Numbered from the stretch's first letter, positions 1 through 6,080 are shown. The stretch: 6,797 bases of DNA from an uncultured Clostridia bacterium (GCA_900554955.1 USJH01000054.1:1-6797); one strand, 5' to 3'. Notes: generated from the sequence alone by a model not told the origin. Numbers and translations: made by a program.

Positions 1-61
1 TTGTTTTTATATTGTTAAATTAAAATAGTAACTTTTGAAAGTCTTGGAAAGTGGGGAAAGG

Positions 62-739
62 TTATATCTGATATGGAAAGTTAGGGTTTAAATTGTTTTT
101 TTCTTTACTGTCGCCAACAAGTGTGCTTTCTTTTGCTTTGATTGCAAGATTTTGCTGAACACGTTTATACATTTCAATAAGTTCTTTTCGGTCAACCAGT
201 CTAATGTTATTATCTTTTGCAAGGGTTTCAGCTTCAAACGAAAAAGTGCTGTTTGTGACAACCATGCCTTCATTTGCTTTATAGTGGCTCATTGCTCCCA
301 TGATTTCTTGAACACTTTTAACACCGACTTTTTTGTTATATCTTTTTGCTTGAACAACAATTTTGCTTCCATTTTCATCGGTCAAGATAATATCGGCACC
401 ATAGTCTTTTGCTTTCTTTGTTGTTTCTGCTCCAAAGCCGGCATAAAAGAAAAGTGTTTTAAGATAGTTTTCAAATTCATAGCCTTCCATAATGTCAATG
501 TCGTCAATTGTGGAAGAGAGAAGAAGGATAACTCCACGTTTTCCGTTTTGTTCCCATTTGTGTTTTTTGACTGCTTTCACAACAACTTTTACAGAATAAT
601 AAACGACAATAAAAGGAAGCAAAATGATAAGCAATATTAGCTTAAAAATTCGAAGCAAAAATGGATCTTTTTTGCTTTCGTTTTTGCTGTTTTTATTTTC
701 GTTGGTTTTTATTTGATCTTTGTTTAAATTTTCTTTCAT
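62..739 (-). CDS. Membrane-anchored Mrr-like restriction endonuclease-family protein
   Basis: This 225-residue protein is counted from the ATG at 739. It has a charged Lys/Asn/Glu-rich head (1-25), one hydrophobic membrane segment (about 27-56), then a soluble domain. That domain looks like the Mrr/DUF2034 branch of the PD-(D/E)xK nuclease fold: GYEFENYL (86-93, acidic E88/E90), GADIIL with D116, and the VVQAKRY core (128-134) with Q130 and K132. These fit the usual E...D...QxK active site, so the catalytic residues appear intact. The positive stretch after the membrane segment suggests a cytoplasmic nuclease domain. No methyltransferase or specificity gene is adjacent, so a restriction-modification role is not supported; a DNA repair, uptake or type IV-like role is possible but unproven. 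An upstream in-frame TTG (775) is rejected because it lies inside the promoter -35. There is no clear Shine-Dalgarno before the ATG. No terminator is visible in 1-61. Confidence 0.75.
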   Translation of the reverse strand: MKENLNKDQIKTNENKNSKNESKKDPFLLRIFKLILLIILLPFIVVYYSVKVVVKAVKKHKWEQNGKRGVILLLSSTIDDIDIMEGYEFENYLKTLFFYAGFGAETTKKAKDYGADIILTDENGSKIVVQAKRYNKKVGVKSVQEIMGAMSHYKANEGMVVTNSTFSFEAETLAKDNNIRLVDRKELIEMYKRVQQNLAIKAKESTLVGDSKEKNNLNPNFPYQI

Positions 740-746
740 ATTGCAT

Positions 747-775
747 ATTATAACGAAAAATGAGTTATTTTTCAA
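747..775 (-). promoter_or_regulatory. Sigma-A promoter for the Mrr-like gene, probably leaderless
   Basis: On the minus strand, TTGAAA (775-770) and a perfect TATAAT (752-747) are separated by 17 bases. The -10 ends only seven bases before the ATG at 739, so the expected transcript start falls at about 740-739. That would give a leaderless mRNA, which agrees with the absence of a ribosome binding site. Promoter assignment is by consensus match only. Confidence 0.65.
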
Positions 776-815
776 ATAAAAAATATAATTTTTGCGTTTT
801 TTTGCTAATATTAAG

Positions 816-845
816 TTGCTTAAAATTTGTCAAACATGATAAAAT
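816..845 (+). promoter_or_regulatory. Putative extended -10 promoter for cmk
   Basis: TAAAAT (840-845) is preceded by TG one base upstream (837-838), an extended -10 arrangement. A weak -35, TTGCTT (816-821), lies 18 bases away. The implied transcript start near 852 leaves a very short leader holding just the AGGAG site at 854-858. It diverges from the nuclease-gene promoter about 40 bases away. Confidence 0.4.
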
Positions 846-865
846 GCTTTAAAAGGAGAATGATA

Positions 866-1543
866 ATGATAATTGCAATTGACGGAACTGCTTCAAGCGG
901 AAAAACAAGTGCGGCAAAAGAACTTTCAAAAAGGCTTGATGTTCCACTTCTTCCAACTGGGCTTATTTACAGGGCAATCACCCTTAAAGCGATAAATGAA
1001 AACATTGTTCCTGAAAATCAAAGCGGGCTTTCTAAAATGCTTGAAAACACAACAATTGAAACGGTCTATATGAACAAATCTGTAAGTGTATATCTTGACA
1101 AATTGCCAGTTTCATATGAGTTTTTGAAAAGTGAAAAAGTTTCAGAAAATGTTGCAAAATATGCTTGCATTCCTTTTGTTCGTGAGTATGTTCGAAAAAT
1201 TCAAAGACAACAAGCCGATTTGCACAAAAACATTATTGTTGAAGGAAGAGACATTGGAAGCATTGTTTTCCCAAATGCAGACATTAAATTTTTTGTTGAT
1301 GCCGATCTTGAAACCCGTGCAATTCGCCGTCAAAAAGAGTTTTTGAATGCTGGTGAAAACATGTCGCTTGAGCAAGTTAAAGAGGCAATTATCGAACGTG
1401 ATGAAGCAGACAGAAAACGAATGATTTCTCCACTTATCATGACAAGCGATGCGATTTTGATTGACACATCTAACATGAATGTTATGCAAGTTGTTGACCT
1501 TATGATTGAGAAAATAAATCAGAAGAAAAAACATGAAATATAG
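866..1543 (+). CDS. cmk: Cytidylate (CMP/dCMP) kinase
   Basis: Cytosolic nucleoside monophosphate kinase that phosphorylates CMP and dCMP with ATP in pyrimidine nucleotide salvage and recycling. The protein has 225 residues, the usual family length. Visible motifs are the Walker A loop GTASSGKT (7-14), TGLIYRA (31-37), a VR-containing NMP-binding insert (about 70-115, R106), VEGRDIGSIVFP (125-136, R128 and D129) and the lid ERDEADRKR (177-185, R178, D182, R185) followed by SPL. The ATG at 866 is chosen because AGGAG (854-858) lies seven bases before it; the ATG at 860 is too close, and a frame-open TTG at 827 lies within the promoter. Several normally conserved substrate-site positions differ: Pro30 replaces the Asp of the usual D(S/T)G motif, Lys88 replaces the Arg of the IRT motif, and Ala97 replaces a Ser that contacts CMP in the E. 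coli enzyme. The gene is monocistronic, with its own terminator. Confidence 0.92.
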   Translation: MIIAIDGTASSGKTSAAKELSKRLDVPLLPTGLIYRAITLKAINENIVPENQSGLSKMLENTTIETVYMNKSVSVYLDKLPVSYEFLKSEKVSENVAKYACIPFVREYVRKIQRQQADLHKNIIVEGRDIGSIVFPNADIKFFVDADLETRAIRRQKEFLNAGENMSLEQVKEAIIERDEADRKRMISPLIMTSDAILIDTSNMNVMQVVDLMIEKINQKKKHEI

Positions 1544-1585
1544 TGTTTTGTTTCAAGAATTTTAAAACCCTATAAAACATAAAAT

Positions 1586-1610
1586 AAAGAGCAGAAAAAT
1601 GCTCTTTTTT
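1586..1610 (+). terminator. Rho-independent terminator of cmk
   Basis: A perfect 8-base stem, AAAGAGCA (1586-1593) with TGCTCTTT (1600-1607), closes a GAAAAA loop and runs into six T residues (1605-1610). It lies 42 bases past the cmk stop. Confidence 0.9.
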
Positions 1611-1740
1611 CATGCAAAATTTCTGGCGAATAATAAATAAAATATCAGATTTTTTAAAAGAAGAGTTGAATTTTGCGAAAATGTGCAAAGCATGTTTAAA
1701 ACCGCAGTCAATCGCATAAACTAGGCAATAAGGAGAAGAA

Positions 1741-2496
1741 ATGTTCGAACTTACTATCAGCACATGCAAAGCAAAATATAAAGACATAGACTTTATTTTT
1801 TCCATTTTAAAAAACAAAATCAAATCGGTTAAAGGCATCATTGTTTGTGAAGAAGTTGACGGCAGAACAAAACTTGCTTTTGCCGTTCCAAGCGGTCAGA
1901 AAGATTATGCAATTTCACTTGCTTTTGATGCAATTTCCGAAGCAATTATCAAAAGCTATAAATATGACTTTTTAAAGCATAACATTTCGCTTCAAACTGG
2001 CAACAAAATTGCAGAGAGTGCATTTATAAGTGCGCTTTCGGTTTACGATAAGCAAAGTGATAAAGAATTTATCAAAAGAGAGCTTAAACCAACAGGTGAA
2101 ATTTTGATTGATAGCTTTTATAATTTCCGACTTTGGGAGCTTGAAAAACGATGGAAAAATATTGCTGATCTTATGAGTGAAAATGCCAGCTATCTTAATC
2201 TTAGCGGAAGCTTTTCTGATCTTATGAAATTTTTGGTTTTGTCGAATGAGTGCGGGGAAAAAGAAGTGCACGTAAGGAAGGGTGAAGGCAACATCTTTTG
2301 TTTGGCAGAGTCGGGCAAAGAACTGTTTAACATGATATATGACACGTCAGATGACAATCTTATCATTAATATTTTGTCTGAACTGATTTCGCTTTCTCCA
2401 GAGAAAATCATAATTCATAAAGAGCTTGAAAACACAGCAATTGCTGGGGAAATTTTGAATGTTTTTGACAAACGAGTTTGCCTTATAAAAAATTAG
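1741..2496 (+). CDS. ytxC: YtxC-family protein (putative sporulation protein)
   Basis: This 251-residue protein is recognised as YtxC-like by the central FYNFRLWELEKRW block (126-138), followed by a helical region ending in KEVHV (174-178), and by the C-terminal LISLSPEKIIIH block (215-226) with a terminal DKRVCL segment. Its position immediately upstream of thrS matches Bacillus, where ytxC precedes thrS. No catalytic motif, signal peptide or membrane segment is visible, so the molecular function is unknown; the sporulation label comes from family annotation, not from this sequence. The start is well supported: AGGAG (1731-1735) lies five bases before the ATG. The stop is 19 bases before the thrS promoter with no terminator between, so ytxC transcripts probably run into the T-box leader. 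The frame-open minus-strand stretches over this gene look like shadows. Confidence 0.8.
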   Translation: MFELTISTCKAKYKDIDFIFSILKNKIKSVKGIIVCEEVDGRTKLAFAVPSGQKDYAISLAFDAISEAIIKSYKYDFLKHNISLQTGNKIAESAFISALSVYDKQSDKEFIKRELKPTGEILIDSFYNFRLWELEKRWKNIADLMSENASYLNLSGSFSDLMKFLVLSNECGEKEVHVRKGEGNIFCLAESGKELFNMIYDTSDDNLIINILSELISLSPEKIIIHKELENTAIAGEILNVFDKRVCLIKN

Positions 2497-2515
2497 AAAA
2501 AAACAATATAAAGTG

Positions 2516-2544
2516 TTGACAACCTTTAAGGCTTGGACTATAAT
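2516..2544 (+). promoter_or_regulatory. Consensus sigma-A promoter of the thrS T-box leader
   Basis: TTGACA (2516-2521) and TATAAT (2539-2544) are both perfect consensus, with a 17-base spacer. The transcript should begin near 2551, just before stem I of the T-box. Confidence 0.93.
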
Positions 2545-2550
2545 ATGTGC

Positions 2551-2776
2551 ATATTTAGCGAAAAGGACAAGTAGAAACAAAAACCTACTATAGAGAGCAA
2601 ACTTCCTGGGCTGAAAGAGTTTGCAGCAAGATTTGTTTTGAAACCACCTTGATAGAACCTAGATAAAACTGTTTAAAGTGGTTGGCTTTTGCCGATAAGT
2701 AAGGTGGAACCGCGGAATGAATTTTTCGTCCTTACATTTTGGTTATTTTTCATAATCAAAGTGTGGGGCTTTTTTT
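2551..2776 (+). promoter_or_regulatory. T-box riboswitch sensing uncharged tRNA-Thr
   Basis: The leader binds tRNA-Thr and chooses between termination and readthrough into thrS. Stem I is traceable: base pairs 2563-2566 with 2647-2650; the specifier loop carries an AGTA motif (2570-2573) on one side and GAA plus the specifier codon ACC (2643-2645, Thr) on the other; then AAACAAA (2575-2581) pairs with TTTGTTT (2632-2638), and GCAAACT (2597-2603) with AGTTTGC (2618-2624). A small GGC/GCC hairpin (2684-2693) fits stem III. The antiterminator is complete: GTAAGG (2699-2704) with CCTTAC (2730-2735), CGGAA (2713-2717) with TTTCG (2724-2728), and a bulge TGGAACCG (2705-2712) whose TGGA should pair with the acceptor end of uncharged tRNA. 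This fills most of the gap of about 320 bases between ytxC and thrS. Confidence 0.96.
2730..2776 (+). terminator. T-box attenuator terminator upstream of thrS
   Basis: A 17-base stem (2730-2746 with 2752-2768, several G-U pairs) closes a five-base loop and is followed by seven T residues (2770-2776). Its 5' strand begins with the same CCTTAC that forms the antiterminator, so the two structures exclude each other. It probably also ends transcripts coming from ytxC. Confidence 0.9.
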
Positions 2777-2819
2777 ATGGAAAAATCACAACAAAAATAG
2801 AAGAAAAAGGGGAATAAAT

Positions 2820-4721
2820 ATGAAAATTAAACTTAGAGATGAAACAAGAGAATTTGAAAATGACATCACAGTTTTAGATGTTGCAAAAAGCATTTCTGAA
2901 GGCTTGGCACGTGTTGCTGTTTGCGGAAAACTTAATGGACATTTGGTTGACCTTTGCCAGCCAATTTCTTCAGACTGCGAACTTCAAATCATCACAAACA
3001 AAGACAAAGAATATAAAGAGATAATGCGTCACACAACTGCACACATCATGGCACAAGCTGTGAAAACAATTTATCCAACTGCAAAGCTTTCAATTGGCCC
3101 TGCAACTGAAGATGGCTTTTATTATGATTTTGAATTCAAGAGCCCAATTTCTCAAGATGACCTTGATAAAATTGAAGCTGAAATGAAAAAAATCATTAAA
3201 GCAAACTATGAAATCAAAAGAAGTGTTATTTCAAGAAAAGACGCACTTGCATGGGCAAAAGAAGAGGGCGAAACTTATAAAATTGAACTTATCAATGCAA
3301 TTCCAGAAAATGAAGAAGTTTCAATGTATACTCAAGGTGACTTCTCAGATGTTTGCCGTGGACCACACCTTAAATCAACTGGAATGGTTAAAGCTTTCAA
3401 ACTTACAAAACTTGCTGGCGCATATTGGCGTGGCGATGTTAAAAACAAAATGCTTACAAGAATTTATGGTGTTGTGTTTGAAAAAGCAAGCGAAATGGAA
3501 GAATATTTCAAAATGCAAGAAGAAGCTGAAAAACGTGACCACCGTAAACTTGGAAAAGAACTTGATTTGTTCTTTTTAAGTGACTATGCACCAGGACTGC
3601 CATTTTTCCTGCCAAAAGGTCAAATTGTAATTAACGAACTCACAAATTTCTGGAGAGAAGAACACAGAAAAGCTGGCTATGTTGAAATTACAACTCCAAT
3701 GGCTCTTAACCGTAAACTTTGGGAAGTTTCAGGACACTGGGATCACTATAAAAAGAACATGTATACTTTCAAAGTTGAAGACGACCAATTTGCAATCAAA
3801 CCAATGAACTGCCCAGGCGGAATGCTTTTCTATAAAGAAAGAATGCACTCATATAAAGAGCTTCCACTTCGTGTTGCAGAACTTGGAAAGGTTCACCGTC
3901 ATGAAGCAAGCGGAACTCTTCACGGACTTTTCCGTGTTCGTTGCTTCACACAAGATGATGCACATATTTTCATGACTCCAGATCAAATTGAAAGTGAAGT
4001 TGCTGCTATCATTCATTTGGTTGACAGAATGTATAGTGTGTTTGGACTTGAATATCACCTTGAACTTTCAACAATGCCAGAAGACCATATTGGAACACTT
4101 AAAGAATGGAACCATGCAGAAACTTGCCTTAAAAATGCACTTGAAAAAATTGGTAAAGATTATGTTATCAATGAAGGCGATGGTGCTTTCTATGGTCCAA
4201 AAATCGACATTCACATTAAAGACGCAATTGGCAGAACATGGCAATGCGGAACAATCCAACTTGACATGCAACTTCCAAAACGTTTCAAACTTGACTATGT
4301 CGCTCAAGACGGATCACGTCAAGAACCAATCATGCTTCACAGAGTTATTTTCGGATCAATTGAAAGATTCTTCGGAATTATCACTGAAAACTTTGCTGGT
4401 GCATTCCCACTTTGGCTTGCACCTGTTCAAGCAATTGTAATTCCTGTAAGTGAAAAGAGCATGGAATATGCTTCAAAGGTTGCTAAAAAGTTTGAAGATG
4501 CAGGAATCAGAACTGAGCTTGATTCTAAGAACGAAAAGATTGGATATAAGATTCGCATGGCTCAAATGCAAAAAATTCCTTATATGATCATTGTTGGTGA
4601 AAACGAAGCAGAAAACAAAACAATTTCTGTAAGAATGCGTGGAAACGTTGAAGAAAAAGATGTTAAACCAGCAGACCTTATCAAGAGAATGAAAACAGAA
4701 ATCAAAAATAAAACAAGATAA
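2820..4721 (+). CDS. thrS: Threonyl-tRNA synthetase
   Basis: Cytosolic class II synthetase that charges tRNA-Thr using threonine and ATP, and removes mischarged serine through its N-terminal editing domain. The protein has 633 residues, the family's usual length. Domains in order: TGS (1-60); editing domain (about 65-225) with the metal/editing set H71, H75 (HTTAH), C179 and H183; class II core (about 245-530) with motif 2 GKVHRHEASGT (356-366), motif 3 GSIERF (512-517), and zinc ligands C331, H382 and H507; anticodon-binding domain (about 535-633). All key residues are present. The ATG at 2820 has AGGGG (2808-2812) seven bases upstream; an in-frame extension to 2739 is rejected because it would cross the T-box terminator. 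Expression is controlled by the T-box leader. No terminator follows; the infC promoter starts three bases after the stop. Confidence 0.97.
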   Translation: MKIKLRDETREFENDITVLDVAKSISEGLARVAVCGKLNGHLVDLCQPISSDCELQIITNKDKEYKEIMRHTTAHIMAQAVKTIYPTAKLSIGPATEDGFYYDFEFKSPISQDDLDKIEAEMKKIIKANYEIKRSVISRKDALAWAKEEGETYKIELINAIPENEEVSMYTQGDFSDVCRGPHLKSTGMVKAFKLTKLAGAYWRGDVKNKMLTRIYGVVFEKASEMEEYFKMQEEAEKRDHRKLGKELDLFFLSDYAPGLPFFLPKGQIVINELTNFWREEHRKAGYVEITTPMALNRKLWEVSGHWDHYKKNMYTFKVEDDQFAIKPMNCPGGMLFYKERMHSYKELPLRVAELGKVHRHEASGTLHGLFRVRCFTQDDAHIFMTPDQIESEVAAIIHLVDRMYSVFGLEYHLELSTMPEDHIGTLKEWNHAETCLKNALEKIGKDYVINEGDGAFYGPKIDIHIKDAIGRTWQCGTIQLDMQLPKRFKLDYVAQDGSRQEPIMLHRVIFGSIERFFGIITENFAGAFPLWLAPVQAIVIPVSEKSMEYASKVAKKFEDAGIRTELDSKNEKIGYKIRMAQMQKIPYMIIVGENEAENKTISVRMRGNVEEKDVKPADLIKRMKTEIKNKTR

Positions 4722-4724
4722 TGC

Positions 4725-4753
4725 TTGACAAACACTGAAAAGTGTTATAAAAT
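4725..4753 (+). promoter_or_regulatory. Sigma-A promoter of infC-rpmI-rplT with a spacer hairpin
   Basis: TTGACA (4725-4730) and TAAAAT (4748-4753) are 17 bases apart; transcription should start near 4760. The spacer contains a perfect inverted repeat, AACACT (4731-4736), GAAA loop, AGTGTT (4741-4746), which may be a regulator site or chance. The promoter lies directly behind the thrS stop, giving the ribosomal operon its own transcription independent of the T-box. Confidence 0.85.
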
Positions 4754-4759
4754 AGTCTC

Positions 4760-4912
4760 GCTTTACAAGAGAAAGACCACTTTCCACCTGACGAATGAAA
4801 GATTTTGTCATGGTTAACATTAGTTTTTAAACCAAAAATTCGCTGTTGTCCGCATGCGAAGTTTTGGAAGAAATACTTTTGGGGTGGAAAATTTCTTTCC
4901 ACTCCATTTTTT
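4760..4912 (+). promoter_or_regulatory. L20-type autoregulatory attenuator leader of infC-rpmI-rplT
   Basis: The untranslated leader shows two competing structures. TTTCCACCT (4781-4789) can pair with GGGTGGAAA (4882-4890), nine pairs with one wobble, which would block the terminator whose 5' strand is 4881-4890. Between them a long hairpin forms: 4832-4843 with 4856-4867, 11 of 12 paired, around a 12-base loop. Placement before infC-rpmI-rplT matches the known Bacillus L20 leader, in which excess L20 binds and promotes termination. L20 binding here is inferred from context; the alternative pairings are read directly from the sequence. Confidence 0.75.
4881..4912 (+). terminator. Attenuator terminator in the infC leader
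   Basis: GGGGTGGAAA (4881-4890) pairs with TTTCCACTCC (4896-4905) in a ten-base stem with one G-U pair and a five-base ATTTC loop. Six T residues follow (4907-4912). It sits 61 bases before the proposed infC start codon, so it is a conditional terminator and not the end of thrS alone. Confidence 0.9.
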
Positions 4913-4938
4913 ATGGTATTCTTGGAAGCAAGATATTC

Positions 4939-4957
4939 AAGCACAAAAGTGCTTTTT
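4939..4957 (+). other. Small hairpin just upstream of the infC ribosome binding site
   Basis: AAGCAC (4939-4944) and GTGCTT (4949-4954) form a six-base stem with an AAAA loop, followed by a short T-run ending at 4957, one base before the CAGGGGGA site. It could be a weak second terminator or a structure that presents the ribosome binding site. It also buries a possible GTG start at 4949. Confidence 0.5.
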
Positions 4958-4958
4958 C

Positions 4959-4975
4959 AGGGGGATAAGACTATA
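4959..4975 (+). promoter_or_regulatory. infC ribosome binding site with ATA start codon
   Basis: AGGGGGA (4959-4965) is the only strong Shine-Dalgarno-like site near the start of the IF-3 homology. Eight bases after its last G lies ATA (4973-4975), in the IF-3 frame. No ATG, GTG or TTG lies at a suitable distance. Non-canonical AUU/AUC/AUA-type starts are a hallmark of infC and the basis of its autoregulation in E. coli. Confidence 0.7.
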
Positions 4976-5701
4976 AAACAGGAACATCAATTGAATGGTG
5001 AAATCACCGATAAAGAAGTTAGACTTATTGGCGAAAACGGCGAACAACTTGGCGTGATGAGCTCACGTGAAGCAAACCGTTTGGCAGATGAAGCAGGCCT
5101 TGACCTTGTTAAAATTTCTCCAAATGCTGTGCCACCAGTTTGCAAAATCATGGATTATGGCAAATTTATTTATGACAAAGCAAAAAGAGAAAAAGAAGCA
5201 AGAAAAAATCAAAAGGTTGTTGAAATCAAAGAAGTTCAACTTTCAATGACTATTGAACAACACGACATTGATATTAAAGCTAAAAATGCAACAAAGTTTT
5301 TGACAAGTGGAAACAAAGTTAGAGTTGTGCTCCGCATGCGTGGTCGTCAACTTGCATATTCAGCAAAAGGAATCGAGATCGTTAACAATTTCTGTTCTCA
5401 ACTTGAAAGTGTTTCAGTTAAAGACAAAGAACCAAAAGTTGAAGGAAGAAATGTTGTTGTAGTCCAAAAAATCAGAAGTAAAAATAAGGAGAGAATAATT
5501 ATGCCAAAACAAAAAAATAACAGTGCTGCTAAAAAGAGATTTAATGTTCTTAAAAGTGGCAAAGTAAAACGCGGACATCAAAACAAACGTCATATTTTGA
5601 CAAAGAAAGAAACTGGTCGTAAGCGTGCTTTAAGAAATCCAGCTTATGTATCAAGCACACAAGAAAAAACAATAAAAAAACTTGTGGGAAATCAAGACTA
5701 A
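4973..5701 (+). CDS. infC: Translation initiation factor IF-3, open frame continuing into L35
   Basis: IF-3 binds the 30S subunit, prevents premature 50S joining and checks start codon and initiator tRNA. From ATA 4973 the IF-3 part covers about 176 residues: N-domain with [13 protein letters not shown] (8-20) and [11 protein letters not shown] (54-64), a Lys/Glu-rich linker (about 66-85), and C-domain with [11 protein letters not shown] (115-125) and PKVEGRN (154-160). Length and motifs are normal up to VVVV (161-164). No stop follows: the frame reads through the rpmI ribosome binding site into L35, making a 242-residue open frame. One extra A in the A-run 5466-5471 would give ...VVVVQKNQK and a TAA at 5479-5481, the expected gene end. 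So this is a natural fusion, a recent one-base loss, or a sequence error. An in-frame ATG at 4913 has no ribosome binding site and abuts the terminator. Confidence 0.88.
   Translation: MKQEHQLNGEITDKEVRLIGENGEQLGVMSSREANRLADEAGLDLVKISPNAVPPVCKIMDYGKFIYDKAKREKEARKNQKVVEIKEVQLSMTIEQHDIDIKAKNATKFLTSGNKVRVVLRMRGRQLAYSAKGIEIVNNFCSQLESVSVKDKEPKVEGRNVVVVQKIRSKNKERIIMPKQKNNSAAKKRFNVLKSGKVKRGHQNKRHILTKKETGRKRALRNPAYVSSTQEKTIKKLVGNQD
5501..5701 (+). CDS. rpmI: 50S ribosomal protein L35
   Basis: This 66-residue, very basic protein begins [14 protein letters not shown] and carries the L35 signature run [14 protein letters not shown] (20-33), with [13 protein letters not shown] (33-45) after it; length is normal. 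L35 is a structural component of the large ribosomal subunit. It has its own strong site, AAGGAG (5486-5491), nine bases before the ATG, so a free L35 should be made even though the upstream infC frame enters this gene without a stop in the same reading frame. The TAA stop (5699-5701) overlaps the ribosome binding site of rplT, which suggests tight translational coupling. Confidence 0.95.
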   Translation: MPKQKNNSAAKKRFNVLKSGKVKRGHQNKRHILTKKETGRKRALRNPAYVSSTQEKTIKKLVGNQD

Positions 5702-5713
5702 GGAGAGAGCGAC

Positions 5714-6067
5714 ATGAGAATTAAAAGAGGCGTTAACGCAAACAAGAAAAGAGTAAAAATCCGCAAGCTTTCAAAAGGATACAGAGGCTCAAAAAGCACT
5801 CTTTATAGAGTTGCTCGTCAAGCTGTGATGAAAAGCGGTAACTATGCATATGTTGGAAGAAAGAACAAAAAACGTGATATGCGTAATCTCTGGATTGCAA
5901 GAATCAATGCAGCAGCAAGAGAATATGGTCTTTCATATAGCAAAATGATGCATGGTTTGAAAGTTGCAGGAATCGAACTTAACAGAAAAGTTCTTGCAGA
6001 CCTTGCTGTTAATAACAAAGAAGCATTTGCAGACGTTGCTGCAAAAGCTAAAGCAGCTTTAAACTAA
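5714..6067 (+). CDS. rplT: 50S ribosomal protein L20
   Basis: This 117-residue protein has the L20 signature: [54 protein letters not shown], then [11 protein letters not shown] and the C-terminal [18 protein letters not shown] segment; family length is about 118. L20 binds 23S rRNA early in 50S assembly, and in Bacillus and E. coli it represses its own operon through an rRNA-like site in the leader; the attenuator upstream of infC is its likely target here. AAGGAG (5700-5705) overlaps the rpmI stop and lies eight bases before the ATG. It is the last gene of the operon, followed by a strong terminator. Confidence 0.97.
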   Translation: MRIKRGVNANKKRVKIRKLSKGYRGSKSTLYRVARQAVMKSGNYAYVGRKNKKRDMRNLWIARINAAAREYGLSYSKMMHGLKVAGIELNRKVLADLAVNNKEAFADVAAKAKAALN

Positions 6068-6080
6068 TATTTTTAAAGTT

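Noticed and set aside
37..80. Four copies of GAAAGT/GAAAGG spaced about 9-19 bases apart.
   Set aside because: Short, irregularly spaced and partly inside the nuclease-like gene; most likely low-complexity chance.
1614..1676. Inverted GCAAAATT/AATTTTGC pair between cmk and ytxC.
   Set aside because: Only eight bases, AT-rich and about 50 bases apart, with no T-run or other signal; not convincing as a structure.
1715..1723. CATAAACTA upstream of ytxC matches the CATAnnnTA -10 of mother-cell sporulation sigma factors.
   Set aside because: No fitting -35 element is present at the right distance, and a short AT-rich match is likely by chance; the ytxC promoter is left unassigned.
1500..1841. 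Minus-strand open frame across the cmk-ytxC gap.
   Set aside because: It overlaps the cmk terminator and both flanking genes, has no ribosome binding site and no recognisable protein features.
2739..2819. In-frame upstream extension of thrS.
   Set aside because: It begins inside the T-box terminator stem and lacks a ribosome binding site; the ATG at 2820 gives the normal ThrRS N-terminus.
4805..4972. Open frame upstream of infC, including ATG 4913.
   Set aside because: It runs through the attenuator terminator, has no ribosome binding site, and encodes nothing like IF-3 until after 4973.
5464..5473. Programmed -1 ribosomal frameshift at the infC end.
   Set aside because: No X XXY YYZ slippery heptamer fits the zero frame and A6 is short for slippage; kept only as a minor option under the infC-rpmI finding.
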